A DNA stretch of 43,525 nucleotides, taken from Acinetobacter sichuanensis (lineage in GTDB: Bacteria; Pseudomonadota; Gammaproteobacteria; Pseudomonadales; Moraxellaceae). The notes below the pieces were generated by a model. It was not told the DNA's origin. It ran no database searches and was given only the letters and a program-made list of their open reading frames with translations. The stretch spans positions 1 through 43,525 of the forward strand of contig NZ_PYIX02000037.1 in NCBI RefSeq assembly GCF_003024515.2, read 5' to 3'. Shown piece after piece: positions 34,678 through 43,525 of this stretch; within the stretch, counting starts at the first letter, position 1; every line of letters starts with the position of its first letter. Position numbers and translations under genes: made by a program.

Positions 34678-34694
34678 ACTGGTCATACCAATTT
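34678..34694. promoter_or_regulatory. LldR-type operator, upstream
   Basis: ACTGGT-CAT-ACCAATTT repeats the proximal operator, with one outer-arm mismatch. Its centre is 103 bp from the proximal operator's centre, about 60 bases upstream of the predicted start. Confidence 0.75.
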
Positions 34695-34884
34695 ATTTGA
34701 AATTATGTGGATTGGTTCAAGTATTTTTGCTGATTAATTTAAAAATAAGTAAAGAAAATTTGCTGTTTTTATTTATATTTTTCCTAAAAATAACATTTAT
34801 AAAAAAACAGCTACAACTTTAGTCTTAGATTTAAATTTTCAATTTTTTTAAATCGACTTTTTGCTTTTTTCTCTCAAAAATTAA
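34695..34884. other. AT-rich spacer between the lldP control region and the EamA terminator
   Basis: Very AT-rich, with no ORF or clear site found. Together with the operators and terminator it makes up the roughly 490-bp non-coding gap between lldP and the EamA gene. Confidence 0.5.
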
Positions 34885-34934
34885 AAAATCTCTCTACAAA
34901 AGCTCAGCATTTTACTGAATTGTAGAGAGATTTT
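34885..34934 (-). terminator. Terminator of the EamA-family gene
   Basis: AAAATCTCTCTACAA and TTGTAGAGAGATTTT form a perfect 15-bp stem around 20 nt, with a T6 tail on the minus strand. Confidence 0.78.
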
Positions 34935-34993
34935 CTGTCAAAATTACGACAACACTTATCTATAAAATAAAGTTTTTTATTGGCTTTTCTCTA

Positions 34994-35905
34994 TCAAGAT
35001 AGACTTTTTTGCTCAGCACTTCGTGATTGAGCTTTTATTTTTAATGAACTAAAAATAATGCCTGAACAAATAAAAGCAGCACCGATCAAAATATTGACTG
35101 TCAAAGGTTCATGCCATAAAACATAACCAAAAAATAAACTTAAAATTGGAATACACATAATCGAGATAGAAGCCACAAAAGTATCCACCTGACTCACGAT
35201 CCAATTCCAAAGTACAAAGGCAAACCCTGTTCCAATGACAGCAATATAAAACAAAATCGAACTATTTAAAGGATTTGTCCACACACTCAAATTGATCGGT
35301 TCAAATACCAAAGCCCCGATTAAAATCACGCTTCCACCTAGCAAAAGTTGCCAAATGGTCAATTTCATTTTGTCGTATGTTGCAAAATTCTTTTTCATAT
35401 AAATGGTGGTTAAAGCCCAGAAAAAGCCAGAAAGAATCAGGAAAAATTGTCCAATTAAAGCCACATTGACATGAATATGTTGTAACTGAGGCCACAGAAT
35501 CGCAACCAGTCCCAAAGTACCTAAAATCAGTCCCATAATTTTTTGCGAATTTAAACGCTCATTTAAAAAGTAATGTGCCAATACGCCAATAAAAATAGGC
35601 ATTGTAAACACCAAAACCGCTGACAGTCCTGAGTCTACAAACTGCATCGCAAAAACTTGTGTTGCATAAAAACCAAAACAAATCATTAAACTAGAAATAA
35701 TCAACGCTTTCCAATCACCTTGATTTGGTAAAATCGATTTTCTAAGTACAGCTTGCACAATCATCAACGTCAATGCAGCCAAAATCAGGCGCATTGAAAC
35801 AAATAAAAAAGGCGGAAAGATTGAAAGACTATGTTTGACCAGTCCCCATAATGATCCCCATACTAAACACAGCAACGCAATGGCACTCACAACTTTAATG
35901 TTCAT
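34994..35905 (-). CDS. EamA/DMT-family transporter
   Basis: Inner-membrane drug/metabolite transporter of 303 residues with about ten hydrophobic spans arranged as two EamA repeats. The first starts ALLCLVWGSLWGLVKHSLSI, and the repeat boundary lies near ALIGQFFLILSGFFWALTTI. The C-terminus (SSLKIKAQSRSAEQKSLS) is basic and cytoplasmic. Substrate is unknown. Members divergently paired with a LysR regulator, as here, often export an amino acid or metabolite sensed by that regulator, which is the best guess. Confidence 0.88.
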   Translation of the reverse strand: MNIKVVSAIALLCLVWGSLWGLVKHSLSIFPPFLFVSMRLILAALTLMIVQAVLRKSILPNQGDWKALIISSLMICFGFYATQVFAMQFVDSGLSAVLVFTMPIFIGVLAHYFLNERLNSQKIMGLILGTLGLVAILWPQLQHIHVNVALIGQFFLILSGFFWALTTIYMKKNFATYDKMKLTIWQLLLGGSVILIGALVFEPINLSVWTNPLNSSILFYIAVIGTGFAFVLWNWIVSQVDTFVASISIMCIPILSLFFGYVLWHEPLTVNILIGAAFICSGIIFSSLKIKAQSRSAEQKSLS

Positions 35906-35981
35906 TTGCTGTACTCAAAAATAGAAAGTTTGTTCAGTATAAAAAATAAATGACATCATGAATAATGCTATGTTTTAATAG

Positions 35982-36006
35982 ATACATCATTTTTTTTGAT
36001 GTGTAT
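35982..36006. promoter_or_regulatory. Imperfect dyad in the EamA-LysR divergent region, candidate LysR box
   Basis: ATACATCA and TGATGTGTAT flank a T-rich centre. The symmetry and location between the divergent genes fit a T-N11-A type LysR site. Confidence 0.4.
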
Positions 36007-36071
36007 TGCCAAACATTCCGACTCTTCTTTGCTTTTTTCTACAGTCAGTTGACTAAATCTTGAGGTTTTAT

Positions 36072-36923
36072 ATGAATATTGACATTAATGATATTAAATC
36101 TTTTGTCACAGTTGCTGAACTTAAAAGCATCACAGCCGCGGCAAATAAGCTGAATTATTTACAGTCCAATATGACCGCAAAAATCAAAAAAATTGAAAAT
36201 CACTATAAACGTCAACTCTTTATTCGTAAGCCCAAAGGCGTTGAACTGACTGAATCAGGCATTCATTTGTATGATCAATATAAAAAAATGCTGTTTACTT
36301 GGGAAGAAACTGAAAATAAGATTTATCAACAAGAAAAAAAGCTGCGTTTTGGTACCAATACTAGTATGGGAGGCATGCGTTTTTATCCCTCGTTTCATCA
36401 ACTTTATGAAACTTATCCCGACCTTTCCATCACCATGAAAACGGGGGCAACAGGTTTTATCGAAGATGAAATTTTGCAGGGAAATTTAGATATTGCTTAT
36501 GTGCTTGGGCATCCAAAACAGAAGAATTTGCAATATATTCATAAAGCTGACGATGAACTTGTGATCATTGGAAAAAATATAATTAATCATGATCATTTTA
36601 CTGATTGTCTGCATCATCAAAATATTTTATTGGCTTCTGAACAATGTTGTTATTCAACAACATTAGATCAAATTTTTACTGATTATCACATTAAAAAAGG
36701 TGAAATGACTCATATTTTTGATCATGAGGCATTGATTCAATTTACTCAACTTGGTATGGGTATTTCCATGATTGCAAAGTCGCTCATTGAGAAGTTTAAA
36801 ATCCAATATTATATGGAAGTACCTGAACAATATCGTGAAATTGGCTTGTATCTCATTGCTCGAAATGACCATGTGTTTACCCCGATTGAGAAGCAATTTG
36901 TTGGATTAAATGAAAGCCTTTAA
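36072..36923 (+). CDS. LysR-family transcriptional regulator
   Basis: DNA-binding regulator of 283 residues. The N-terminal winged helix (about 1-62) is typical LysR: DINDIKSFVTVAELKSITAA, then LNYLQSNMTAKIKKIE and RQLFIRKPKGVELTESG. The C-terminal periplasmic-binding-like effector domain includes ILQGNLDIAYVLG and the ending FTQLGMGISMIAKSLIE. ATG 36072, with GAGG upstream, is preferred to an in-frame TTG four codons earlier. The recognition helix carries YLQSNMTAKI, where S-x-S is more common. It probably controls the divergent EamA transporter. Confidence 0.9.
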   Translation: MNIDINDIKSFVTVAELKSITAAANKLNYLQSNMTAKIKKIENHYKRQLFIRKPKGVELTESGIHLYDQYKKMLFTWEETENKIYQQEKKLRFGTNTSMGGMRFYPSFHQLYETYPDLSITMKTGATGFIEDEILQGNLDIAYVLGHPKQKNLQYIHKADDELVIIGKNIINHDHFTDCLHHQNILLASEQCCYSTTLDQIFTDYHIKKGEMTHIFDHEALIQFTQLGMGISMIAKSLIEKFKIQYYMEVPEQYREIGLYLIARNDHVFTPIEKQFVGLNESL

Positions 36924-36932
36924 AATAAAAAA

Positions 36933-36956
36933 GAGCCTTCGAAAAGGCTCCTTTAG
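36933..36956. terminator. Bidirectional terminator between the LysR and adhesin genes
   Basis: GAGCCTT-CGAA-AAGGCTC forms a 7-bp stem. T6 on the minus strand terminates the adhesin gene, and a short CTTT follows on the plus strand. Confidence 0.8.
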
Positions 36957-36969
36957 ATCATATTAAAAC

Positions 36970-39900
36970 TTAATATACAATCTGTTGATTATTCAATAAG
37001 TCATCTAATGTAGTATTCACATTTTCAAGAATTAAAAGCTGTGTCATTTCATAATTTGTTCCACTGCCATCTCGGTCAATACTAATCACGGTGTTATTAT
37101 TTGCCTCATCGAATTCAACAAGAATGTGATCCAACACTGAATTTAAATCATTCCAAGTCGCAGTATCATCAACAAATAACTCACTCAAATTAATTTTATC
37201 TGCGGCTGTATCATTGCTTGTATCACCAACATGGAAGTTCGTCCAAGTATCAAGACCATTCCCTCCTGTCGCAGTACTTTCCTCGAGTACTTTGAAAATA
37301 ACATTGTCACTTTCATTGAGATAGCCAACAAATATGTCATCTTGCGCACGACTTTCTGCTTCATGAGTCGGCATGAGAACAAAATCATTAGTATCAAGGC
37401 TTACAGCGACACTTTCACCATATTCTGTATGTGCTGCAATGACATTTACAATCCCTTGATATCCACCTAAATCTATTTTAAATGATCCATCATTTTCATT
37501 ACTCACAAGAGCAATAACATTCCCTTGACCATCCTCAACTCTTATCTCACGTTGAGCCTCTGCATTACCTATTAAATATCCTGTTTCATCTAAACTTAAA
37601 TCGGTCACAGCATTTGGTACAGGATGGACATAAACATAGCTCACACTCAACGTATATTGAGTACTTTCAACATTTGCGCTACTTATAGCAACAAAATGTA
37701 CTTCTTGGTCTAGTGCAGTATACCCTCCTAAACTACCTGTTATTTGACCTTGAGCATTTGAGCGCCCATCTCCAATTTGATTACCGTCACTATCTCTAAC
37801 AATAATTTGACTATTCGGCGTTGCATCACCTGTAAACTGCCCTGTCGTATTGTCTACTTGAATCTCTTTCACCACAGGTGTTTTACTATAATTTTCTGCT
37901 AACTCCGCTGTTGCCAATGTGATCGCTTGACTCTCATTACCAGCACGATCAATCACGGTAAAAGTCACGTCTACAACATTGGCTGAAAGACCAAGTAAGA
38001 AATTACCCTCTTGATCAGCTATTACCGTATAGGTATTTTGAGTATGTTCACCTGAGATATATTCAATACGTATCGAACTCCACGGTTCAGAAATACCTGT
38101 TAATGTGCCTTCATTTAATTTTAACTCAGTGGCAACCGATGGTGCTAAATGATCAATTGGTGCTGTCACTGATGTCATTGGACTTTTATTACCATTTGCA
38201 TCAGTCACTTGGACTTGTATCGTCTCACCATTCCAATAACCAGAACCTGATAAACCCGCTACATATAATGAAAACTTACCATCAACATCCGCTTGAGCGG
38301 TATAACCTAGACTTTCACCTTTATCATTAAAAGCTTCCACTTTTGCAAAAGCTTCTGTTTGCCCAGTGATATACTGAAATTGTTGTTCTAGATCAATCGC
38401 TAAATCACTTGGGGCTTCTGGTGCAATCGTATCTACAGGTGCGGTAATTTCTGTATAGTTACTTGGATAATTATTATAAGCAACTACCCTTAACACCTGT
38501 CCACTGATATAAGGTTGGTTGAACTGTATAGCAAATTGCCCATATTCACCACTATATCCAGATGCAACCATGTTTCCATTTTTTTCATAAACAACGATTT
38601 GTGTCGATGCATCCGCTTGTCCTGTCAGCGTTAAGCCATTTTCAGTAAGCACAATATTGCTTGGAGCCGCTGGTGCTTGAGTACTCGCTTGTACAATATA
38701 GGTTACAGCCTCACTTTCATTCTTTGCCAAGTCTATTGCTGTAATGGTCAACACTTCGCTTGGTAAAACAACTTGACCAATATATTGATTAATCTGACCA
38801 TTTTCATCTGCTTGCAACCAAAGATTTAAAACATCACCATCTTGATCAACAATTTTCAACGTACTATTTTTTTCAGTTGTTGCTGTTATATAACCATCTT
38901 CAGAAATATTAAAATCCTGAACCACTGGTGCAACATTATCTAATGGTGCTGCGATCTCTGTAACTTGACTGTATTGGCTTCCATCATAAACGCGTACATG
39001 TAGGCTTTGACCTTGTAAATAATAACCATTTAATTCAACAGTAAAGGCTGCTTCATTGATATAAGATTGAGCAATTACCTGCCCTGTACTACTATCAATA
39101 ACCTCAATAGACTTACCAACTTCTGCATTTCCTGTAATGGTATTACCTAGTTCATTTATTTTGACATCTGTAGCAGCAGCAAGACCATTTTCAACCAATG
39201 GAATATTGACTACAGCCTCTTCACTACGGTTACCTGCACGATCCACAGCAACAACTCTTAAATCTTCTCCTTGATATTTGCTTAAATTAAAATAAAAATA
39301 AGATGAAAAATCTCCATCAGAATTTGTATTAACTGAATGAACTAGTTGATTATATGGATCTAAAACCTCAATCAATATATTTTCTTCAGATTGTCCTGAA
39401 ATAATATTATTTTCAGTATCCAAAACAAGCTGCTCTACTTTATTTGGTGGTACATCATCAACCAAAGCAGTAACCACAGTTTCAGGACTTGGATTTTTCG
39501 CACGGTCAAGTACAACAAAGTGTAACTCTTCACCATGTAAATAAACTTGATTCAAAGAACCTGCCACTTGACCTGTTTCATTGGTAAAGCCCTGACCTAT
39601 TTCAATACCATCTTTATCATAAACTTTGATGGTCGAGTTTGCTTCAGCAGTTGCTGTAAACTCTTGCCCATTCTCATTTAAAACAATATCTTTTAACGCT
39701 TCAGGTGCAACATCATCTAACGGTGCTATGATTTTTGCTTCTGGGCTTGTATTACCTGCCGCATCTACCACAACAATGCTAAGTTCTTGTGCCTTGAGCA
39801 AGTAATCATAGAATTCTAAGTTAAAAGTACCATCTGCATTGACGTTATATGATCCCCAACGTACAGAGAGTTCGTTACCTTCTTGATCATAAACTTTGAT

Positions 39901-42900
39901 GGTTGTATTTGGTTCAGCCTTACCTGTAAGAATTGAACCGTAATAACCTTCTGTAAGATTTAAATCTGTTGCAGCCGATGGTGCAATATTATCCAATAAA
40001 GCATTTATAACTGTTTCGGCACTTGAGTTTTCAGCACGATCAAGCACAACAAAATGCAATTTTTCTTCATTTAAATAGACATTATAAAAATATCCAGTCG
40101 CTTGACCAGTTTCGTTGGTAGAACCTAGACCGATTTCAATACCATTTTCATCATAAACTTTGATGGTCGTATTTGCTTCAGCAGTTGCTGTAAAATTACG
40201 TCCATCTTCATTTAAAACAATATCTTTTAACGCCTCAGGTGCAATATCATCAAGTGGTGCAATGATTTTTGCTTCTGGACTTATATTTCCTGCTGCATCT
40301 ACCACAACAATGCTAAGTTCTTGTGCCTTGAGCAAGTAATTATAAAATTCTAAGTTAAAAACACCATCTGCATTGATGGTACTAGAAGTACCCCAATGTA
40401 CAGAGAGTTCGTTACCTTCTTGATCATAAACTTTGATGGTTGCATTTGGTTCAGCCTTACCTGTAAGAATTGAACCGTAATAACCTTCTGTAAGATTTAA
40501 ATCTGTTGCAGCCAATGGTGCAATATTATCCAATAAAGCATTTATAACTGTTTCGGCACTTGGGTTTTCAGCACGATCAAGCACAACAAAGTGTAACTCT
40601 TCACCATCTAAATAAACTTGACCAAAAGAACCCGTTACTTGACCTGCTTCATCGGCAGAGCCCTGACCGATTTCAATACCATCTTTATCATAAACTTTGA
40701 TGGTCGCGTTTGCTTCAGCAGTTGCTGTAAAGTTAAGTCCATTCTCATTTAAAACAATGTCTTTTAGGGCTTCAGGTGCAACATCATCAAGTGGAGCTTT
40801 AATAGTGACAGGATTACTTTCATTGCCAGCATAATCTACTACCACTACCTTAAACTCTTCATTATGAAGATAATGCTTTCCAAGACTGACAATAAAACCA
40901 CCATCAGCACCCACCACATTAGACCAAATATCAACCAATTGACCTGAGCTATCCAATACTTTGATCATTGCATTAGGCTCAGCAATTCCTTTTAATACAG
41001 AGCCTTCTTCTACAAACTCAAGGTGAGTTGCAACTTCTGGTGCAACCGCATCAATTAATGCAGATTTATGCGTAGCTACACTTTCATTACCTGCGCGATC
41101 TACCACAATAAAAGTCAGACTTTGACCATTCAGATAGTAATTAGAAAATGACCCAATGACTTCTCCATTTTTATCTGCCTCACCTGAACCAATCACCTGC
41201 TTATTTGTATCCAATACTTTTACTAAACTATTTGCTTCAGCTTTAGCCGTAAAGTTAAGTCCATTTTCATCTAAGACAATGTCTAAAATTGGCTCAGGTG
41301 CTATTACATCGTTGTGTGCATGAGCAATAACTTCTGTACTTCTATTCCCTGCACCATCAATCACTACAAATTTAAGTTCTTGTCCATTTAATAAGTAATC
41401 ACGAAAGTTACCTTCTACCTGCTCACTATTATATGATGTATACCCATACCCAACTACGTTATTATCCTTATCAAGAACTTCAATCCAACTCCCGATTTCA
41501 GCTATTCCTGTAAAATCAATACCATTTGGATCAAGTACCAAATCTGTAATTGCTGGCGGTGCAGTATAATCAACAATAGCACTAGATTTTTGACTTTGAT
41601 TACCACGTATATCTGTAATCTCTGCAAATAATTCCTCACCATCAATCAGTGGACGTTTACTTACAAGCTCAAAATCCCCATAGTTTGTTGCTACACCTGT
41701 AGCAACCTCTACGCCATTGATATCTGTGATAATGACTGTACTTAATGCTTCAGCGCTTCCTGAAATAGTTCCATCTTGAGCAATTTTATAGATATACGGT
41801 TCTTTCGCATAATCTGGAGCAATAATAGATGCTGCAACACTTTCATTTTTATTTGCATCTACAACAATAACATTGATTTTTTGAGCATCGTGTAGATCAG
41901 TATAAATTGTAAAATGACCTTGTTCATCTACTGTATTCGATGAACCTGTATTGATCACATTGCCAAATTCATCTTGGAGAATGATTGTTGCCCATGGCTC
42001 GGCTGTTCCTGTCAATACTGAACCTTCTTGATCAAATAATAAATCAGTAGCAGGTTCTGGCGCAGTCCAATCTACAAGGACAAGTTCATCTTCACTGGTT
42101 ACGCCATGTTGATCAATAATACTCAAATAAAGTGTTTCTCCTTCAATCAATGCACGATTAGCAACTAAAGAAAACGCACTCACAGATGAATGATCATCAT
42201 CACCAACACTCATACGCCCTAACTCATTTCCATGAGCATCTTTTACAATGACAACACTTAAGTCTTCAGCAAAACCTTGAATAGTATTATCTTTTCCAAC
42301 AAGTGTCACTTGCGGTGGATAAGCAACATTTGGTGCTACAATCGTAGTTTCAGTAATATTATTATTTTTATCCGTCAATTTAACTTTAAGCACTTCTGCT
42401 TCATTGACTTGTGCTATTAACTGAACAGTAAATGTTCCATCTACCAATGTTGCTGCATGCCCAAGAAACTGATCATTTGCATCATAAATATCAATTGAAA
42501 CATTGCTTGCATCTAAAATTTTACCTGAAATACTTGTTCCATATTGATCAAATTCAATCTGCCCATCTATTTGAGGTGCGGTATAATCTGCCAAAACAGC
42601 ATTTTCATATCCTGATATTTCATTCTTTTTAGCAACAATAACAACCGTTTCACCTTCTGGAATCGCATTGCCTAATTGTGCTTTAAATTCAACTGTTCCT
42701 GTTTGAGCAAGTTTCGCTGATGAATTCTCAGTGACTTGTATAGTTTCTATGACCTTTCCAGTAGTGTCATAGATAATAAGCTCACTACCTGAGGTAATTA
42801 ATCCTGTAATTTCTCCTGTTTCACTCATATGTTGAACAGTTAAAATAGGAACTTCAACAACAGATAAAACAGCTGGTGGGCTTGTATAACCATTATATGT

Positions 42901-43525
42901 TGCTGTTAGCGTTAAATCTTGATTTTGATAACCTGCTGGTAAATGTGCTTCAAAGTTTCCTGCCGCATCAGTGCCTACAGTTGCAATAAGCACAGAATTT
43001 GAATCAAAAATTTCAATTGTACTTCCAGCGTAAGCAAAGCCTTCAATGGTTGTGCCATCTTGATCATTAGCAATTGCTTTTGTAATACCAGGTAAATCAG
43101 GCTGTGGATCTATAAAGTATTCATGTGTAATTTGCTGAGTTTGAATATTCCCTGCAACATCCTGAAAACTCAAATTAACAATTAACTGTGCAGAAGGTGC
43201 ATCTACCCATAAATCAGCGGTAGGGATCTGAGCAACCCATTCATTTGTTCCTGCATGATAAGTGAAAGTATAGTTCTTCCCTAAAACCTCTGTTTGAATG
43301 ACTGAGGTTGAAACATCTAAATCACTTGGTAAATCTTTCAAACTTAATACAAAATCAGTAATTTTACTTGGTTCTTGTAAGCGAATAACATTATCACTAC
43401 TGACCGATAAATCAGCAACTGTATTAGCCGAAATCTGAATCAGATTATCGACCACCACCGTTTGTACCGCTGTTGTCGCGGTGTTACCTGCAAGATCTGT
43501 CACAACTGCTTTAAACTGATAAGTT
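36970..43525 (-). CDS. Giant Bap-like Ig-repeat adhesin, C-terminal part, 5' end beyond window
   Basis: Cell-surface biofilm-associated protein. In the window, 2,184 residues are open without interruption to the right edge. About twenty bacterial Ig-like modules (Big_6/Bap type) of roughly 85-100 residues each follow the pattern 'APxAxxLxLxExGxxLTGxAEPxAxIxVxDxxGN...VVVxDxAGN'. The last 120 or so residues are a type I secretion C-terminal target domain with SDNVIFKVLEES, NGLDTWTNFHVGD, DKINLSELF and DGSGTNYEMTQLLILENVN. The protein should thus be exported by an ABC/MFP/TolC system, whose genes are not in the window. The apparent GTG start near 43503 is simply inside the repeat frame: codons continue upstream to the edge, so the true start lies further right. 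Part of the repeat array is duplicated in tandem. Confidence 0.92.
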   Translation of the reverse strand, partial: TYQFKAVVTDLAGNTATTAVQTVVVDNLIQISANTVADLSVSSDNVIRLQEPSKITDFVLSLKDLPSDLDVSTSVIQTEVLGKNYTFTYHAGTNEWVAQIPTADLWVDAPSAQLIVNLSFQDVAGNIQTQQITHEYFIDPQPDLPGITKAIANDQDGTTIEGFAYAGSTIEIFDSNSVLIATVGTDAAGNFEAHLPAGYQNQDLTLTATYNGYTSPPAVLSVVEVPILTVQHMSETGEITGLITSGSELIIYDTTGKVIETIQVTENSSAKLAQTGTVEFKAQLGNAIPEGETVVIVAKKNEISGYENAVLADYTAPQIDGQIEFDQYGTSISGKILDASNVSIDIYDANDQFLGHAATLVDGTFTVQLIAQVNEAEVLKVKLTDKNNNITETTIVAPNVAYPPQVTLVGKDNTIQGFAEDLSVVIVKDAHGNELGRMSVGDDDHSSVSAFSLVANRALIEGETLYLSIIDQHGVTSEDELVLVDWTAPEPATDLLFDQEGSVLTGTAEPWATIILQDEFGNVINTGSSNTVDEQGHFTIYTDLHDAQKINVIVVDANKNESVAASIIAPDYAKEPYIYKIAQDGTISGSAEALSTVIITDINGVEVATGVATNYGDFELVSKRPLIDGEELFAEITDIRGNQSQKSSAIVDYTAPPAITDLVLDPNGIDFTGIAEIGSWIEVLDKDNNVVGYGYTSYNSEQVEGNFRDYLLNGQELKFVVIDGAGNRSTEVIAHAHNDVIAPEPILDIVLDENGLNFTAKAEANSLVKVLDTNKQVIGSGEADKNGEVIGSFSNYYLNGQSLTFIVVDRAGNESVATHKSALIDAVAPEVATHLEFVEEGSVLKGIAEPNAMIKVLDSSGQLVDIWSNVVGADGGFIVSLGKHYLHNEEFKVVVVDYAGNESNPVTIKAPLDDVAPEALKDIVLNENGLNFTATAEANATIKVYDKDGIEIGQGSADEAGQVTGSFGQVYLDGEELHFVVLDRAENPSAETVINALLDNIAPLAATDLNLTEGYYGSILTGKAEPNATIKVYDQEGNELSVHWGTSSTINADGVFNLEFYNYLLKAQELSIVVVDAAGNISPEAKIIAPLDDIAPEALKDIVLNEDGRNFTATAEANTTIKVYDENGIEIGLGSTNETGQATGYFYNVYLNEEKLHFVVLDRAENSSAETVINALLDNIAPSAATDLNLTEGYYGSILTGKAEPNTTIKVYDQEGNELSVRWGSYNVNADGTFNLEFYDYLLKAQELSIVVVDAAGNTSPEAKIIAPLDDVAPEALKDIVLNENGQEFTATAEANSTIKVYDKDGIEIGQGFTNETGQVAGSLNQVYLHGEELHFVVLDRAKNPSPETVVTALVDDVPPNKVEQLVLDTENNIISGQSEENILIEVLDPYNQLVHSVNTNSDGDFSSYFYFNLSKYQGEDLRVVAVDRAGNRSEEAVVNIPLVENGLAAATDVKINELGNTITGNAEVGKSIEVIDSSTGQVIAQSYINEAAFTVELNGYYLQGQSLHVRVYDGSQYSQVTEIAAPLDNVAPVVQDFNISEDGYITATTEKNSTLKIVDQDGDVLNLWLQADENGQINQYIGQVVLPSEVLTITAIDLAKNESEAVTYIVQASTQAPAAPSNIVLTENGLTLTGQADASTQIVVYEKNGNMVASGYSGEYGQFAIQFNQPYISGQVLRVVAYNNYPSNYTEITAPVDTIAPEAPSDLAIDLEQQFQYITGQTEAFAKVEAFNDKGESLGYTAQADVDGKFSLYVAGLSGSGYWNGETIQVQVTDANGNKSPMTSVTAPIDHLAPSVATELKLNEGTLTGISEPWSSIRIEYISGEHTQNTYTVIADQEGNFLLGLSANVVDVTFTVIDRAGNESQAITLATAELAENYSKTPVVKEIQVDNTTGQFTGDATPNSQIIVRDSDGNQIGDGRSNAQGQITGSLGGYTALDQEVHFVAISSANVESTQYTLSVSYVYVHPVPNAVTDLSLDETGYLIGNAEAQREIRVEDGQGNVIALVSNENDGSFKIDLGGYQGIVNVIAAHTEYGESVAVSLDTNDFVLMPTHEAESRAQDDIFVGYLNESDNVIFKVLEESTATGGNGLDTWTNFHVGDTSNDTAADKINLSELFVDDTATWNDLNSVLDHILVEFDEANNNTVISIDRDGSGTNYEMTQLLILENVNTTLDDLLNNQQIVY
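39701..40771 (-). repeat. Tandem duplication of a two-Ig-domain unit in the adhesin
   Basis: Two successive units, 39701-40234 (534 bp) and 40235-40771 (537 bp), are near-identical at DNA level. Each encodes an 'APEALKDIVLNE' module followed by a 'SAATDLNLTEGYYGSILTG' module. A further copy of the first module type adjoins the array, giving an A-B-A-B-A order. Lengths are multiples of three, so the frame is kept. Confidence 0.88.

Noticed and set aside
43501..43503. GTG at 43503 as the start of the adhesin
   Set aside because: The frame stays open to the window edge and encodes the typical YQFKAVVTDLAGN Ig-module end, so the gene continues to the right.
1..43525. CRISPR array
   Set aside because: No regularly spaced short direct repeats with unique spacers were seen. 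The only tandem repeats are coding (adhesin) or the short ACGGTA cluster.
1..43525. Insertion sequences or transposase genes
   Set aside because: No transposase motif or paired terminal repeats around an ORF were found. The only recombinase is the tRNA-linked integrase.

Overview
The window looks like an Acinetobacter-type gammaproteobacterial chromosome. Evidence is the AT-rich base composition, the lldP-lldR-lldD-dld lactate cluster, rpsB-tsf opposite map, rodA-mltB-rlpA order, and a giant Bap-type adhesin. The genus is inferred from gene content and protein style, not from a database search.

Layout. 1-1656: the end of an integrated element, with a truncated excisionase/AlpA-like gene, a P4-type tyrosine integrase, a cluster of ACGGTA repeats, and a tRNA-Arg(CCG) whose 3' end is the probable attachment site. 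1844-5047: a two-gene ABC exporter, queF and an unrecognised gene, translationally coupled or tightly spaced. 5268-10119: a ferritin-like putative hydrolase, then the cell-wall genes rodA, mltB and rlpA, then a small Mpo1-like membrane protein. 10366-14466: two small unknown or DUF genes, tsf and rpsB on the minus strand with a structured leader, and map divergent. 14793-20124: an MFS transporter with an overlapping 43-residue membrane microprotein, an AAA ATPase, sthA and lipA.

20204-25468 is the most informative block. Three minus-strand genes would normally be annotated as urea carboxylase plus two urea-carboxylase-associated proteins. They sit behind a recognisable guanidine-I (ykkC) riboswitch. 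Just upstream of that is a full-consensus sigma-54 promoter (TGGCACG-N4-TTGCA), and about 70 bp further up an NtrC-like dyad. Together this reads as a guanidine carboxylase/carboxyguanidine deiminase operon for nitrogen scavenging, gated by both nitrogen limitation and guanidine. Neither an allophanate hydrolase nor a guanidine transporter lies beside it.

25718-34690: tRNA-Ser(TGA), a fadH-type dienoyl-CoA reductase, a membrane-anchored unknown, and the lactate-use operon. The lldP promoter is flanked by two near-identical LldR-type operators 103 bp apart. 34994-36923: a divergent EamA transporter/LysR pair. 36970-43525: the C-terminal 2,184 residues of a giant type I-secreted Ig-repeat adhesin, running off the right edge, with a recent in-frame tandem duplication of a two-domain unit of about 178 residues.
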